From the NCBI GenBank assembly GCA_951799405.1, contig OX637340.1, positions 1,240,001 through 1,304,000 of the forward strand: DNA of 64,000 nt. Reading direction: 5' to 3'. A program made the position numbers and the translations under genes. Shown here piece by piece: positions 12,601 to 24,600 of the stretch. The stretch comes from Agapetus fuscipes. Taxonomy: Eukaryota; Arthropoda; Insecta; Trichoptera; Glossosomatidae. Position 1 is the first letter of the stretch. Every line of letters starts with the position of its first letter. Under the pieces are notes generated by a model. The model searched no databases. It was not told the origin of the DNA and worked only from the letters and a program-made list of their open reading frames with translations.

Positions 12601-15600
12601 GATTCCTACATCTGAACCATTTTTAGACCACATATCATGATTATTAATAAAAACAAATATAAATATCGCCTTTTATGACAGTGTGTCATTGCAAAGGCGC
12701 TTGTTCATATGATTGGACGAAGAGGTGAGTCTTGAGACTTCCTTTAAACAGTCTCTCTAAATCCAGTTCCCTCAGTGAGGAAGTCATTGGAGCGGCCGCC
12801 TTGAAGTCCCTGTCTCCAAAAACAGTGTGGGGTCTTTTTGCAGGGATGTCCAGGCAGCTGCTTCTCGTCACTTATACACTATTAAATTTAAAGATGGTGA
12901 CGATGTCTATAATCTTATATCTAATCTAATCCTATCTAAGATGCAAAGATGTGTAACATTGGAGATTCACATTATATGCATTCTCACAAGCAGACACGTG
13001 TCATTTCGAGCTTGCACATGCCGCATGTGAACTTACAACATAAAAATTCAAATCTCCAATAAACCGACACCCTGCAACTCTTGCCGACCTTTCCTAAAAC
13101 AGGGGTGACATTGGAAAAGTGAACCATTTTTTACAGTATGGGTGGTCGTATATACAAAGGAATATAGACACAATTGATTATTTTTCGTATATAAAAATGT
13201 GCTTTCACTGCTGATGATGATGATGAAGAGTTGATTATTTCATTAGAGCGCTGTTTCGTAGCGTAGTCATTTCAAGGTCACCAGTTGACAAAACTTGAGT
13301 AAAGTAAAGTTTACCGAAAGTATTAAAGAGTGATTTTCCCCAAAATCTGCCGTTTTTGTTTCTTATTTTTTTTATGGTCTTAGCAAAAGAGTTACAGTGA
13401 TGAAGAAAATCAAGTTCAAACAAACAAAAACGGCAGATTTTGGCAAAAACCACTCTTTAATACTTTCCGTAAACTTTACTTTACTCAAATTTTGCAACTC
13501 GAACTCAGGGTACTGTGCAAATGATGCCAAAAAATTGCTTTGTGGACATTTTTATGGTCCTCTTTCTCTCTCACGTAATGAGGCAGGTGGTTCCAGGTCA
13601 GACGACCAGCAACTGCAAATGCACGCTTGTATGTACATACGTATACAATTTAATTTTCAAAAATATAGCAGTAGTTGAAATTAAATTTCCTGTAAGTACC
13701 GAAGAAAACAAGTATTAATATGCACTTTCATATGCCATACGTTTACTGACAAAATACAACGTACAAAATAAAATGAACAGAAGCTCTGAAAATCATACTG
13801 CCTTTTTCTGAAGTAAATGTAAGACTGTTATTTTTCACAGTAGGTACATTGCCCAGCCAACATTGAAGATAAATAGTATCTGCTAAATCGCACGTTTAAT
13901 AATAAAGAGAAATAACTCGAAAATTGGGAAAATCGAGATTTTGTAATAAAACGCAAGAACAATGCGAGAAGAATAGGTAGAATGCGACAGCCGTTCAATT
14001 TGGACGAATATGACCGAGATAAAACATTGGCCGCCTTTTTCATCCCATACAAGTTGTACTGGGTGTCTGAACTTCAAACGCGTTTTCCCAACATTCATGT
14101 TTTTTGAGTTATTGCCCTTTATTATTAAACGTGCGAAATATCTAGTATAATCTAGTATCTAGTATAAACTAAAACCAATACAAAAACACGTATTCCCAAG
14201 GCCGTTTTTTTCCGAATGTACAGCTCATAGATGCCACTAATCCTAAAAAGGATAGTATTGACAAGAAGAACTTTATTTTCCCATACCTACATGTATTGTG
14301 ATCCACCTTACGCCTAACACTTTCTTAGAAGTCGGGCTTTACAATATTCCCATGGGATAAAGTTTCCATTTCGTAAAAGGCTTAGTAGAAACTAAATTCT
14401 AAGATCTGAATAAGAAAATTCTTATTTTTTTTTATATTTTGGATACCAATTGATACTTTAGCCTTACTATGTGGACTACATTGGTTTTCCTATTTCTAAT
14501 GGACTCAGTACACAATTTGAAATTCTTATTTTTTCCTCGGTGGGCAAACGTCAAGCTCTATCGGGGCTATTCGTAGACATTTTAGTCGTCTGCCTGAGCT
14601 GGAAGTTTCATCAGCACGGTCATTCTTACTTACCGAATTTTGTAATATTTGTATGAAGACAAATCAGCTGTTCACTTGCGGCCATCTTGGATTGTCAAAG
14701 CGTGGGTTCAATCGACGACTAAAATGTCTAAGAATAGCCCCGTATGTGTTTAAGATGCTTAAAAAGCACTAAGAAAATATTATGGAATGTATGACCTTAC
14801 GCCAACTACTTTAGTGAAGTGGTGGGTTTACCCAGCTCCCGAGAGGGTTAGTACTCATTTCTTGTGAAGGCTGAATAAACCTTGCCGGTTTTTTATTTAA
14901 GGTTTTAAATAAACAACAAAACGAAAAATCATTTCAGATACCCTCGGTGGGATTCAAACCCGAGCTCTCGGCATAAAATGCAAGCACTCTACAAGCTGAG
15001 CTTTCAACCTCTTCCTTGATATATTTTATAATTAAAGCTTTCTATCATACATAAAATTAACATACATTTTGTACTTCGAAGCATTCAACTTTTCAGTAAA
15101 AAAATATTACAATCATTATTCGTACTACTGTTGTTTAATTTTCATTCCTATCATTTTTCCGTCTCACATTTTCACACAGCTCTCACAGGACTTTGACGTG
15201 GTAAAATTGATTAAACTGAGCGTATAAAATACTCTGCCACCCCAAGTATCCAACAATACAATCAACTCAACTTTAGCGTTTACTAAAAAATGTATATAAA
15301 GTAAAAAAGCGCCATTCGTGAGTCTTTTAAATCCTATATATTTTTGGTAAAATGCTATGTTACTTGGAATACTCGTGAATATACGAGTGCATACTCTTAC
15401 TACACGTAAAATGATTTTCGTTATTTATATCTGCACGTGAAACAAAATTGAATAAAAAGACCGAAATGAAGTTGAGTGAGTGGTTCCCTAATGTACTTGA
15501 TACATAGGAACTATGTTACTAATTGGTTAGGGAAACAGGGAGTTGATCAGTGTTCACTTATTTTCATAGAAGGTTTACGTGACTATTAAATTGTTTGATG

Positions 15601-18600
15601 AAATTTGAATACTTGAAAGTTAAATATATACCATTAATCAAGAGACTAAAATACATTATATTCCATTTATTTATTTGATATCCTATGTATTAAAATATAT
15701 AAAGAGAGTCCGTTTAGTTGCTAGCTTGTATCTCAGAAAATCATCAATAGATTGACTTAGTTTCTCGCAGAACCTTGAATTTTAGCAAGAATTTTATGAA
15801 CTGTTGTGAACCAGTACAGGCACTCGTACACACATAGGTATATATAGGTATATCAAAATGATTACACACACCAATGCACGTAGTTTAGAATCATTTAGAA
15901 GGCCCAGGCTGATAGTGTGCGTAAATATTCTGGTGATAGAATAGTCCAGAACTCGGGAGAATGATCTCTCCGATCTAGTATGTGGGACGGCCTGTGGGAC
16001 GTAATGTGGGACGGCCTGTTCCTGTTTATAAGAGCATAACCTCTAGGTGCTGGAACGGGTTCGATCTCGAGATCTTTAAAAAAGATCTTTCTGTTTCACC
16101 AGTCTGCTGTCCGGAAACCTATGTCTCAATGCAACCGGACGAGTTAGTAGACTTGTATAATAAATCCTTGGGCGATTTGATTGGGCTGCATGCTCCAATC
16201 AAATGTAAAGTAGTCAAAGAGCGAAACAGTGCTATCTGGTTTGACAATGAATGCCGTACGCTGAAACGCAATATGCGAAAACTAGAGCGAAATTTTAAAA
16301 ACGGTAAGCCAGGTAGCACTAGGCAATCATGGATTGACGCTCAAGGTGTGTACAGGTCTGCTATTCTCCAGAAGAAATCCGATTTTTATTGTGGAAAGAT
16401 TGCTGAGGCAAAATCCCCTCAGCAGGTGTGGAAGCTTCTGGAGAACTTGTCTGGGAGTGCTCGGGCTGGTGTAGGTTTGACGTCGACTGCTTGCGATTTT
16501 GCCACGTATTTTGAAAACAAAATACCTCAATTGCACTTTGCTTGGGTTGCAGGTACTTCTGTCTCAAGGATTGGAAGTGCTTCGCGACTCGAAGTATTTG
16601 ATTTAACTGACATAGATGAGGTGTGTCAGATCGTGGTAGGATCGCCAAACAAGCAGTGTGGCCTTGACCCTGTACCAGTCTGGGTACTCAAAGAATGCAT
16701 CTTACAGCTGGCTCCATTTATTGTTAAGGTAATCAATGGATGCCTAATGGATGCCACTGTTCCTCCGTCTTTGAAGGTAGCACACATCACGCCAATCCTT
16801 AAAAAGCCACGGTTGGATCCCGGTGATCCCTCAAATTATAGACCTGTGTCAAATCTGCCATTCTTGTCGAAGGTGCTGGAGCGGATTGTCTCGCGGCGGT
16901 TGGTATCCTATCTGGATGCAAGCGGCTTAATGCCTAAGAGGCAGTCTGCATACCGGAAATATCACTCAACAGAAACCGGTATGCTCATGCTTGTATCGGA
17001 TATGATATCAGCTGTGGAGTGTGGTAATCTAGCCTTACTGGCGCTTCTTGATATGAGTGCGGCCTTTGACACAGTAAGTCACCCAATTCTTATTGAGAGA
17101 TTGGAGGTGTCATTTGGTTTGACCGGAGGGGCTTTGGCGTGGTTTTCTTCCTATCTGGTGGAGCGCAGACAGGCGGTGCGTATTTGTGATAGTGTTTCAC
17201 CTACCTACTCGCTGTCTTCCGGGGTCCCACAGGGCTCTGTGCTGGGTCCGATCCTTTTCATATTGTATACTGCTGAGATTGAGAGTATTGTTGAAAAATG
17301 GGGCCTCATCGCACACTCATATGCAGATGACTGGCAAATATACTCTCATTCTCGGCCAGACATGGATGAGGACCTCAGTTGCAGGGTCTCTGGGTGTATC
17401 GCGGAGGTCGGTGGGTGGATGAGGAACAATGGCCTAATCTTAAACATGGATAAGACGGAGATACTCTGGGCAGCCACATCGAGGCGTGACCACCTTCTGG
17501 TGAATAGAGTACCACTCTCCATAGGAGGTAAGCTAATCCAGCCTTCTGATTCGGTAAGACTTCTAGGAGTCTTACTGGATCGTAACCTGACACTGGATAG
17601 GCAAATAGATGCCACAATAGCTTCTTCTTTTTTTTCGCTTCGCCAAATAAAGGCAATAAGAAAATGTCTGCCGTCAGATGCGGTTAAGACCCTGGTGAGT
17701 GCGTTTGTGATGTCTCGGATTGACTATTGCTCGACGCTTTATAGTGGTCAGCCGAAGAAACAGTTTAATCGCTTTCAATCTGTGTTGAATTCGGCAGCAA
17801 GACTCATATTCGGGATTCCCAAATTCGCTCACATCACCCCGCTGTTAAAAAAACTTCATTGGCTTCGTTTCCCGGAGAGGGTGGTCTTCCGTGTTTGTTT
17901 AATGGTATATAAAGCCATCAATGGCTTGGCCCCACCTTATCTGGCTGATATGATTTCACCTGTTGAAATGGGTGTTAGGAGGCAGACACTCAGATCTGCG
18001 GGTGATGGAGTAGTCAATTTGGTTCAGCCGCGCCGTCAGATTCGTACAAACTTCGGAGACCGCGCTTTCCGTGTTGCGGGGCCGGTGGAGTGGAACAGAC
18101 TGCCACCCGGAGTGAAGAACTCCAAATCTGTGGGTGTATTTCGAGGAGCACTCAAGGAACACTTGTTTAGAAAGTCTTATCCATGATCGGAGAGGGCCCT
18201 TGAGGTGTGACACACACAAAAACGGCGCTCTCTTATCATGTGTAATTTAAAATAAATCAGCCTGTTATTATTATTATTATTAGTATATTAGGGGTCTAAA
18301 TGGTAGGACAGACTCGCAAAAGCCTTTTGCGAGATAACACATACACCAGTGATTCTCAAGTGTGAAATAAATTGTACCTACATTGTAAAAAATAAATTGT
18401 GAAAAAGAAATTCCGGCATTTTAATTAGAAAGAACGTAACAGTACTTTTTATTTGAACGGAAAATAATTGTCTCATATATTTTTTTAGTTCAGTTTAGTA
18501 CTGAATGAAAGTTCTACACAGAACCTAACATTGTATCAATTTCAGGCAAAGGTAGGTATTAAACATTATTTTACCAAGGATTCAGAATAAAAAGAATGAA

Positions 18601-21600
18601 CTCGGTAAAATTACTGTTGACGTCACACGACCATATTGTTAGGGAAAAGGCAAACTTTTATTTTGTTAAGTGTTTTTAGGCTTTCATGTCCGGCTTCTGA
18701 TGATGATGATGAGGATGCATTCATCCTTCCGGGCTTGTAGACCATGGTCCAGTATTTCTTCTGAGGAAGCTGCTTTTTTCTTTGATTTTGGTTGTTATAT
18801 ATATTTTATTTTTTATATTTTTCAATAAATCATGTAATAATAAAATATTCAAATACAACAAAAAAGAAATAAAATTCAGCAAGCCTTTTAAATAAGGCGA
18901 AGCATTTAATGCGCTGAGTTTGTAGAATGTTAAAATGGGTCACGAAGCATTGTTACTCGTAAAACGCACAAGGATTCTGAAGAAAATTACATGGAGGTTA
19001 TTCTGTTATTCATAATTGTCGAGGCTGTGGCCGAGTGAGTCAATAATGTGGCTTTAACGCCGGTTCGAGTCTCGTCAGGTCCTTTGACTATATTTTCATA
19101 ACTGTATCTTCATAGTCGGTGCTATGGCCACGGCGGTCAAGACGCTTGTTCAGCTAGCGTGTTTGGTTCAGATAACGTTGGTTCGAGCCACGGCTGGCCC
19201 CTTTGACCATAACATTGACCCTGGTTCAAATGTCGTAGCATACATACAAGCTTCTGCTTTCTCATGAAGACAATTGGCCAGGCAAAATAGGTTGGTGAAT
19301 TGCATTCCTCTTCACAAATTTATTAAAAAAAAAAAAAACCTTGAAGGAAACAGGAGTCATAAAGTAATTATTGATTAATAATTCATCAAATCAAAATTAA
19401 GTTTTACGAGTATTGATTGTGAATGTTAACATGTTTGTCTCATGCAAGTAAAATGGTGTCTAATCTTATCTAAGCTAATATAAGTTGCAAAGATATGTTA
19501 CATTAAGGATTCACATTATATGCATTTTCACAAGCAGACACGTACAAGTTCGCGCTTGCACATGCCACATGTGGACTTACAATATAAAAACCCGAATCTC
19601 AAATTAATATACACCCTGCAACTCTTGCCGACCTTCCCTGAAACAGGGGTGACATTGACAAAGAGAATCATCTTCTACAACATGGGTGGTCAGCCGCATA
19701 CCAACCTTTAAGTCAAGATCCATACACAACAAATTACATTTTTAAAATATATATAATGTAAAAAAAATGGTGTAAGAAAAAAAAATCCAGAAATCTAATT
19801 TGTTGAACACTGAGTCTCAAATTAACATCAAACTCAATAATTTATTAATTGAATTCTCTACTTTAAAATTCGCAATTAATTGTAAAACACTGAAAATAAT
19901 TACGCCAGTTGCTGAAAGTTTATCAAAACTAATGACAACTTCTGTTAACTCTAAGTCTAATTATTATTTGTTCTCAACAAGAAGATGGAATTGTATTATT
20001 TAAACTGACAGACAACTTCTTCTAAAAACGTTTATAAAAGTGTTAACATTGCGTTCAAAATATGTACATCTACCTGCTAATACTAATTGACATTTATATA
20101 ATATTAGAAAATATTTCCCTTAGGTGTGTTTTATGGATATCCGTTGAATTGAAAAATGAAAATGAATTTTGTTTTCCCTGTAAGGCTTCTTCCAATGAGT
20201 AAACAAAGGTTTCACTGAATTCCCCTGAAAATTGCAGAAATTATTTTAGCAACGGGGATAAGTATAATATTTCCTTAAAATTTTTATTTTGGAAATGTAC
20301 AATAATTTAAAATAAAAAAGTAGCCACAGTCTCCTACTGGTCTAAGTAAAAAAATAGTAAGTGTATATAACAATCTATGTTCATCCAAGGTTTGTTTGAT
20401 ATTAAAATTATATGTGATCAAATGTTTGATTGAAACACATCACTAAATAGAAAAATATGTCAATTTTAATCGAAGCTTAGAGTTTGTTCTGTCGTAAAAT
20501 AAAGGTAGATCTTTGAACTCGTTAAAAATTGGCTGAAGCACCGCGAGTTGCATTTTTTAAAGGTACCTACTAAATACCATGCACGGTAAACGACAGTTTG
20601 TTAAAAAATGGAGATGAGAGCACCGTGCGAGCTGACGTTATTTTTTGACTTTTTTTTATAAAACTTGCATAAATATAATCTTTTTAAACTTCTCATAATT
20701 TTTTTTCTTTTTTTTGACCTCTGTATTACTTAGCGCCTTTTCAAAATAAAACATCCATTTGTCAAAAGCATTTCAAAGGCTTCATTAATTAATTACAAAA
20801 TTTCTTTCAAACGTTAATTACTCGTTAATTTGTAAGGAATGTTAATTATTGTTAGAAAAAAATAAGGAATTCCAAGAGTTATTAAATTTCATATTTTTTT
20901 CATCACAATTAAAGTGTTTTTCGATATTTACCCTTTTAAAGCTTTTACGACGCAATGTAATGTAGGTAGTTGTATGTTTCTCAAATAATGTATTACAGTT
21001 ATTGAGGTGTTTTCTGATTTTAATAAAACAAATCCGACTTGCTACTTCACGTCATAAAATTTCTTAGAAGTTTACACTAAAAGGACTGAAGTTAGATTTT
21101 GACATTGTAGATATACAATAATATTGTTTCAAACTTTCACTTTCATGGTCAGAAAATAATAACAAATTCTTTAGAGTTGGCCATCTTATATTCGCTGTTA
21201 GCCGGTTATTGCATTTGACGTCATTTATTTCCACGAACGAGAAACATTTTCAAGGCTGGTTATAGAAGCGAAACAATTACTTTCGTGTCCGCTTTCTGTA
21301 GGTTGCTAGCTCCATTGGCTTGGTAAGAGACATTTTTCTGTTTGAATAAAAAAAATAGTAATCCCTCTTTATCACGTAAAAATAAAATACTCTACTGTAA
21401 TGGTGTAATGAATTACTTGAGCGACAAAAAACCATCAACTTTAAATTTCGTGGGAAAACGAATAATAACGTGAGATTAGCATAACACACAGATAAAAGTT
21501 GTTTTAGAGTAACGGTCAGTTAATACAACTTATATATTTTTATCTCAAAAGTTGTCAGCCGAACCTTTGTTCCAATTCAATTATAATTGGTGTATGAAAT

Positions 21601-24600
21601 TTTCATGTCAAAAACTTTTATGAAACATGTTTAAAGAATTGACAACCTGACTTTAAATTTTAATCGCAACGCAACTAAGCTACACACTCAGTGTAACTTC
21701 TTACCTGCGTTATGTCCGAAGGAGTCGCATGTGGCGATTCGGGACCTACTTATTTTTACGGGTAAGGGGGCCGGCCTCACACCATCCACTTTCAGTTGAA
21801 GTGGAGATTTCCCAGCTCCCGGGGAGGCTTGTTTCCCTTTTTTTGTGAAGGCTGAGTAAACCTTGAGATCGAACCCTTGATCTCGGCATGGAATGCAAGC
21901 ATTTTACCAATTGAGCTATCGACCTTTTTACGAGTTTGGTCGTCGTCGCTACAAAGCGCCAATTCTTAAGCATGACCCAGTTGCTGTAAGGCTGGATGGA
22001 CCTTTGGTTACCGGTCATTGGTAAAGGTTTGTGAATTTTTCAACCCAGCGAAGAGCAAATTTGAAAATATAGATGGTAATTTTTTTGTGCTCCGCCGAGA
22101 TTTGACCCCACGAACTTCCATTCAGAGTCCGAAGTGTTACCACTGAACTACGGACCGATCAATAATCAATAATTTTATGTACGAATCCTACAGAGATACT
22201 GTTAAATTAATATCGATGGAATCTGAATATTACTAGTTTTCCTGAAATGAATAATGTCACAGGTCTAGATAACTAGGGTTCTTAGAAATCAAAAACAACA
22301 TTTAACCAATTTATTAGCAACCTGATGGGGTGACGTACCAAATTTTTCTACATTTCTTTAGAATCATACTCAATTTATGCTTGCATGTATTTTTTTTAAT
22401 TAATAATTTTATTGGATCAGTTTCGGTTCCCTTCAAAATTGACATTCTGTCAAATTAACTTTATAATTAATCCAAGCCGTATTGATGTCCAATTCAATAG
22501 GATTAGGTATAGCTACATTTAATCTTGTTGGTCTGTCTTAAAGCAAAATTTGTTACCAATGTTATACAATGTCACATGGCTCTGAGGCTAGCTTCGTGAC
22601 GCTATCCCTTCGAGATTAGTTCTGTCCGGAGCCTACAAACAATCTTAATCTTGCTTACAAGTTACACCGTAATTCATCTTGATAAATTGGACAGAGGTGT
22701 AAAAATGTTGGACGGTTTTGGGTCGAGCGGATGATTCTTCTATTTCATCTTACTCAACATGAATTCCGTGTGGACTAAAAATATCTCTCAGGTTTGTGAA
22801 ATAGATGCTTTTTTTTAAAGAAAATAAAACATTATCTTGCAATTACTTTACATCATTTCATAGATATTTCATTTAAGGTTTTATTTATTTTTTATATCAT
22901 TTCTTGAAGGGGATCATACATTTCACCAACCCATTTAAACCTGGACAAAAACAGTTATTGCTTTTATTTTAAATAATTGATTATTTTATTTTTTTAATAT
23001 TTTATAATAGTTACACAACAGCATGGCATCAAGTGAGCCAAGCGGGAAACGAACGGGCATTGTTTTATTTTTAACATGCGCCGGAAATATCGCCCTTGAT
23101 CACCCGCCCGTTATACAGAAGCTATACATTATAATTATAATGAAAAATATTTAATTGATCATAATTGCTCTTTTTTCAGGAGGAGTAATTGGTCAGCATC
23201 ACGCGCCTGGTAGTCATGCGATGGACAGTGCATTTCCTGAGGTAAGAATCACACTATAATCTATAATCTATAATCTAAGTTGCAAAGATATATTCATTTA
23301 AAGCTCTCAGATGTATGCCCACAAACCAACAAGTGTAGTTCGCGCTTACAAATGCTGAATGTGTACTTACAAATAAAATCCAAACCTCAAATGAACATAA
23401 GCCTCACAACTTTTGCCGACCTTCCCTGAAACAGGGGTGACATTGGCAAAGTGAACCATTTTTTACAGTATGGGTGGTCAGCCTCATACCAACCTATAAG
23501 TCAAGGAATATGAATAATAAATTACATTTAAATATAAAAAAGAACAAAACCTTACAAAGAAATCTATACAAAAAAAAAAGTCAAAAATTTCCTATGCAAA
23601 AAATGTAGCAAATGAATACACCAACATTAGAAATCAACATTGCAGATTAGCCGCCACTTCTTCCTGTCCTTGCATACTTCTTTCATTTCATCCAGAGTCA
23701 TAACCTTTTTCATACAAGTCCTCCTTTTATTATGACTCTGGATATCCCATTCATTCGCTATTTCAGAGATTTGATCCTTCCATACTTTTCTCGGTCTTCC
23801 TCTACCACGACATCCATCTATTCTAGCAACATATACTTTCTTCGTCAATCTTTCATCACTCATTCTCTCCAAGTGCCCGAACCATCTTAACATACTTCTT
23901 TTAATCTTCACTTTCACACTTTCCCTTACACCACATTCTTCTCTTACAAAATCATTCCTCACCCATTCATCACTTCGTTTTTTCCCAATCATACTTCTTA
24001 GATAGTCCATTTCTACTGTATGGACTTTACTAATTTCCCTTTCACTCACCGTCCAGGCTTCACTTCCATACATCAAGGTTGGCACTAGTATACCACCGTG
24101 CACCGCCAATCTAACATTTTTTGAGAGATTTTGGTTCCTGGCGATGCAAGCGGTCGCACCCAGTACACACCTGCCTTTCATTATTCTTCTTTCAAATTCA
24201 CCGGCCATTCTTCCATCTTTTTCAAACTTACATCCCAAATATACAAACTCATTTACAACATCAACATTCATTCCATTAATTTTAAATTCATAATTCATAT
24301 TTTCATCATCTCTTTCAAAAATCAAAACTTTCGTCTTTCTTGCATTCAACTTCAAATTATTACCTTTCAAAGCTTCGTTCAATCTAGAGAGCATCATTTG
24401 CAATTCCACTGCTGAATCAGATACAAGGACTGCATCATCCGCATACAGTAGAACGCTTACTTTGCTCTCTCCTATCATTAATCCACAATCATCAAGTCTA
24501 GCATCTCGAACACACTTGTCCATGACTATGTTAAATAGCCATGGGCTCATCACACATCCTTGCCTTACACCCTTAAAAACTTCAAACCATTCACTATACT

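Noticed and set aside
13235..13678. Open frames on both strands at 13.2-13.7 kb with similar peptides
   Set aside because: They arise from the two arms of the foldback element.
19019..19100. Possible functional tRNA gene
   Set aside because: A/B-box-like words are present but the acceptor and anticodon arms do not pair properly, and the sequence continues into a poly(A)-tailed SINE.
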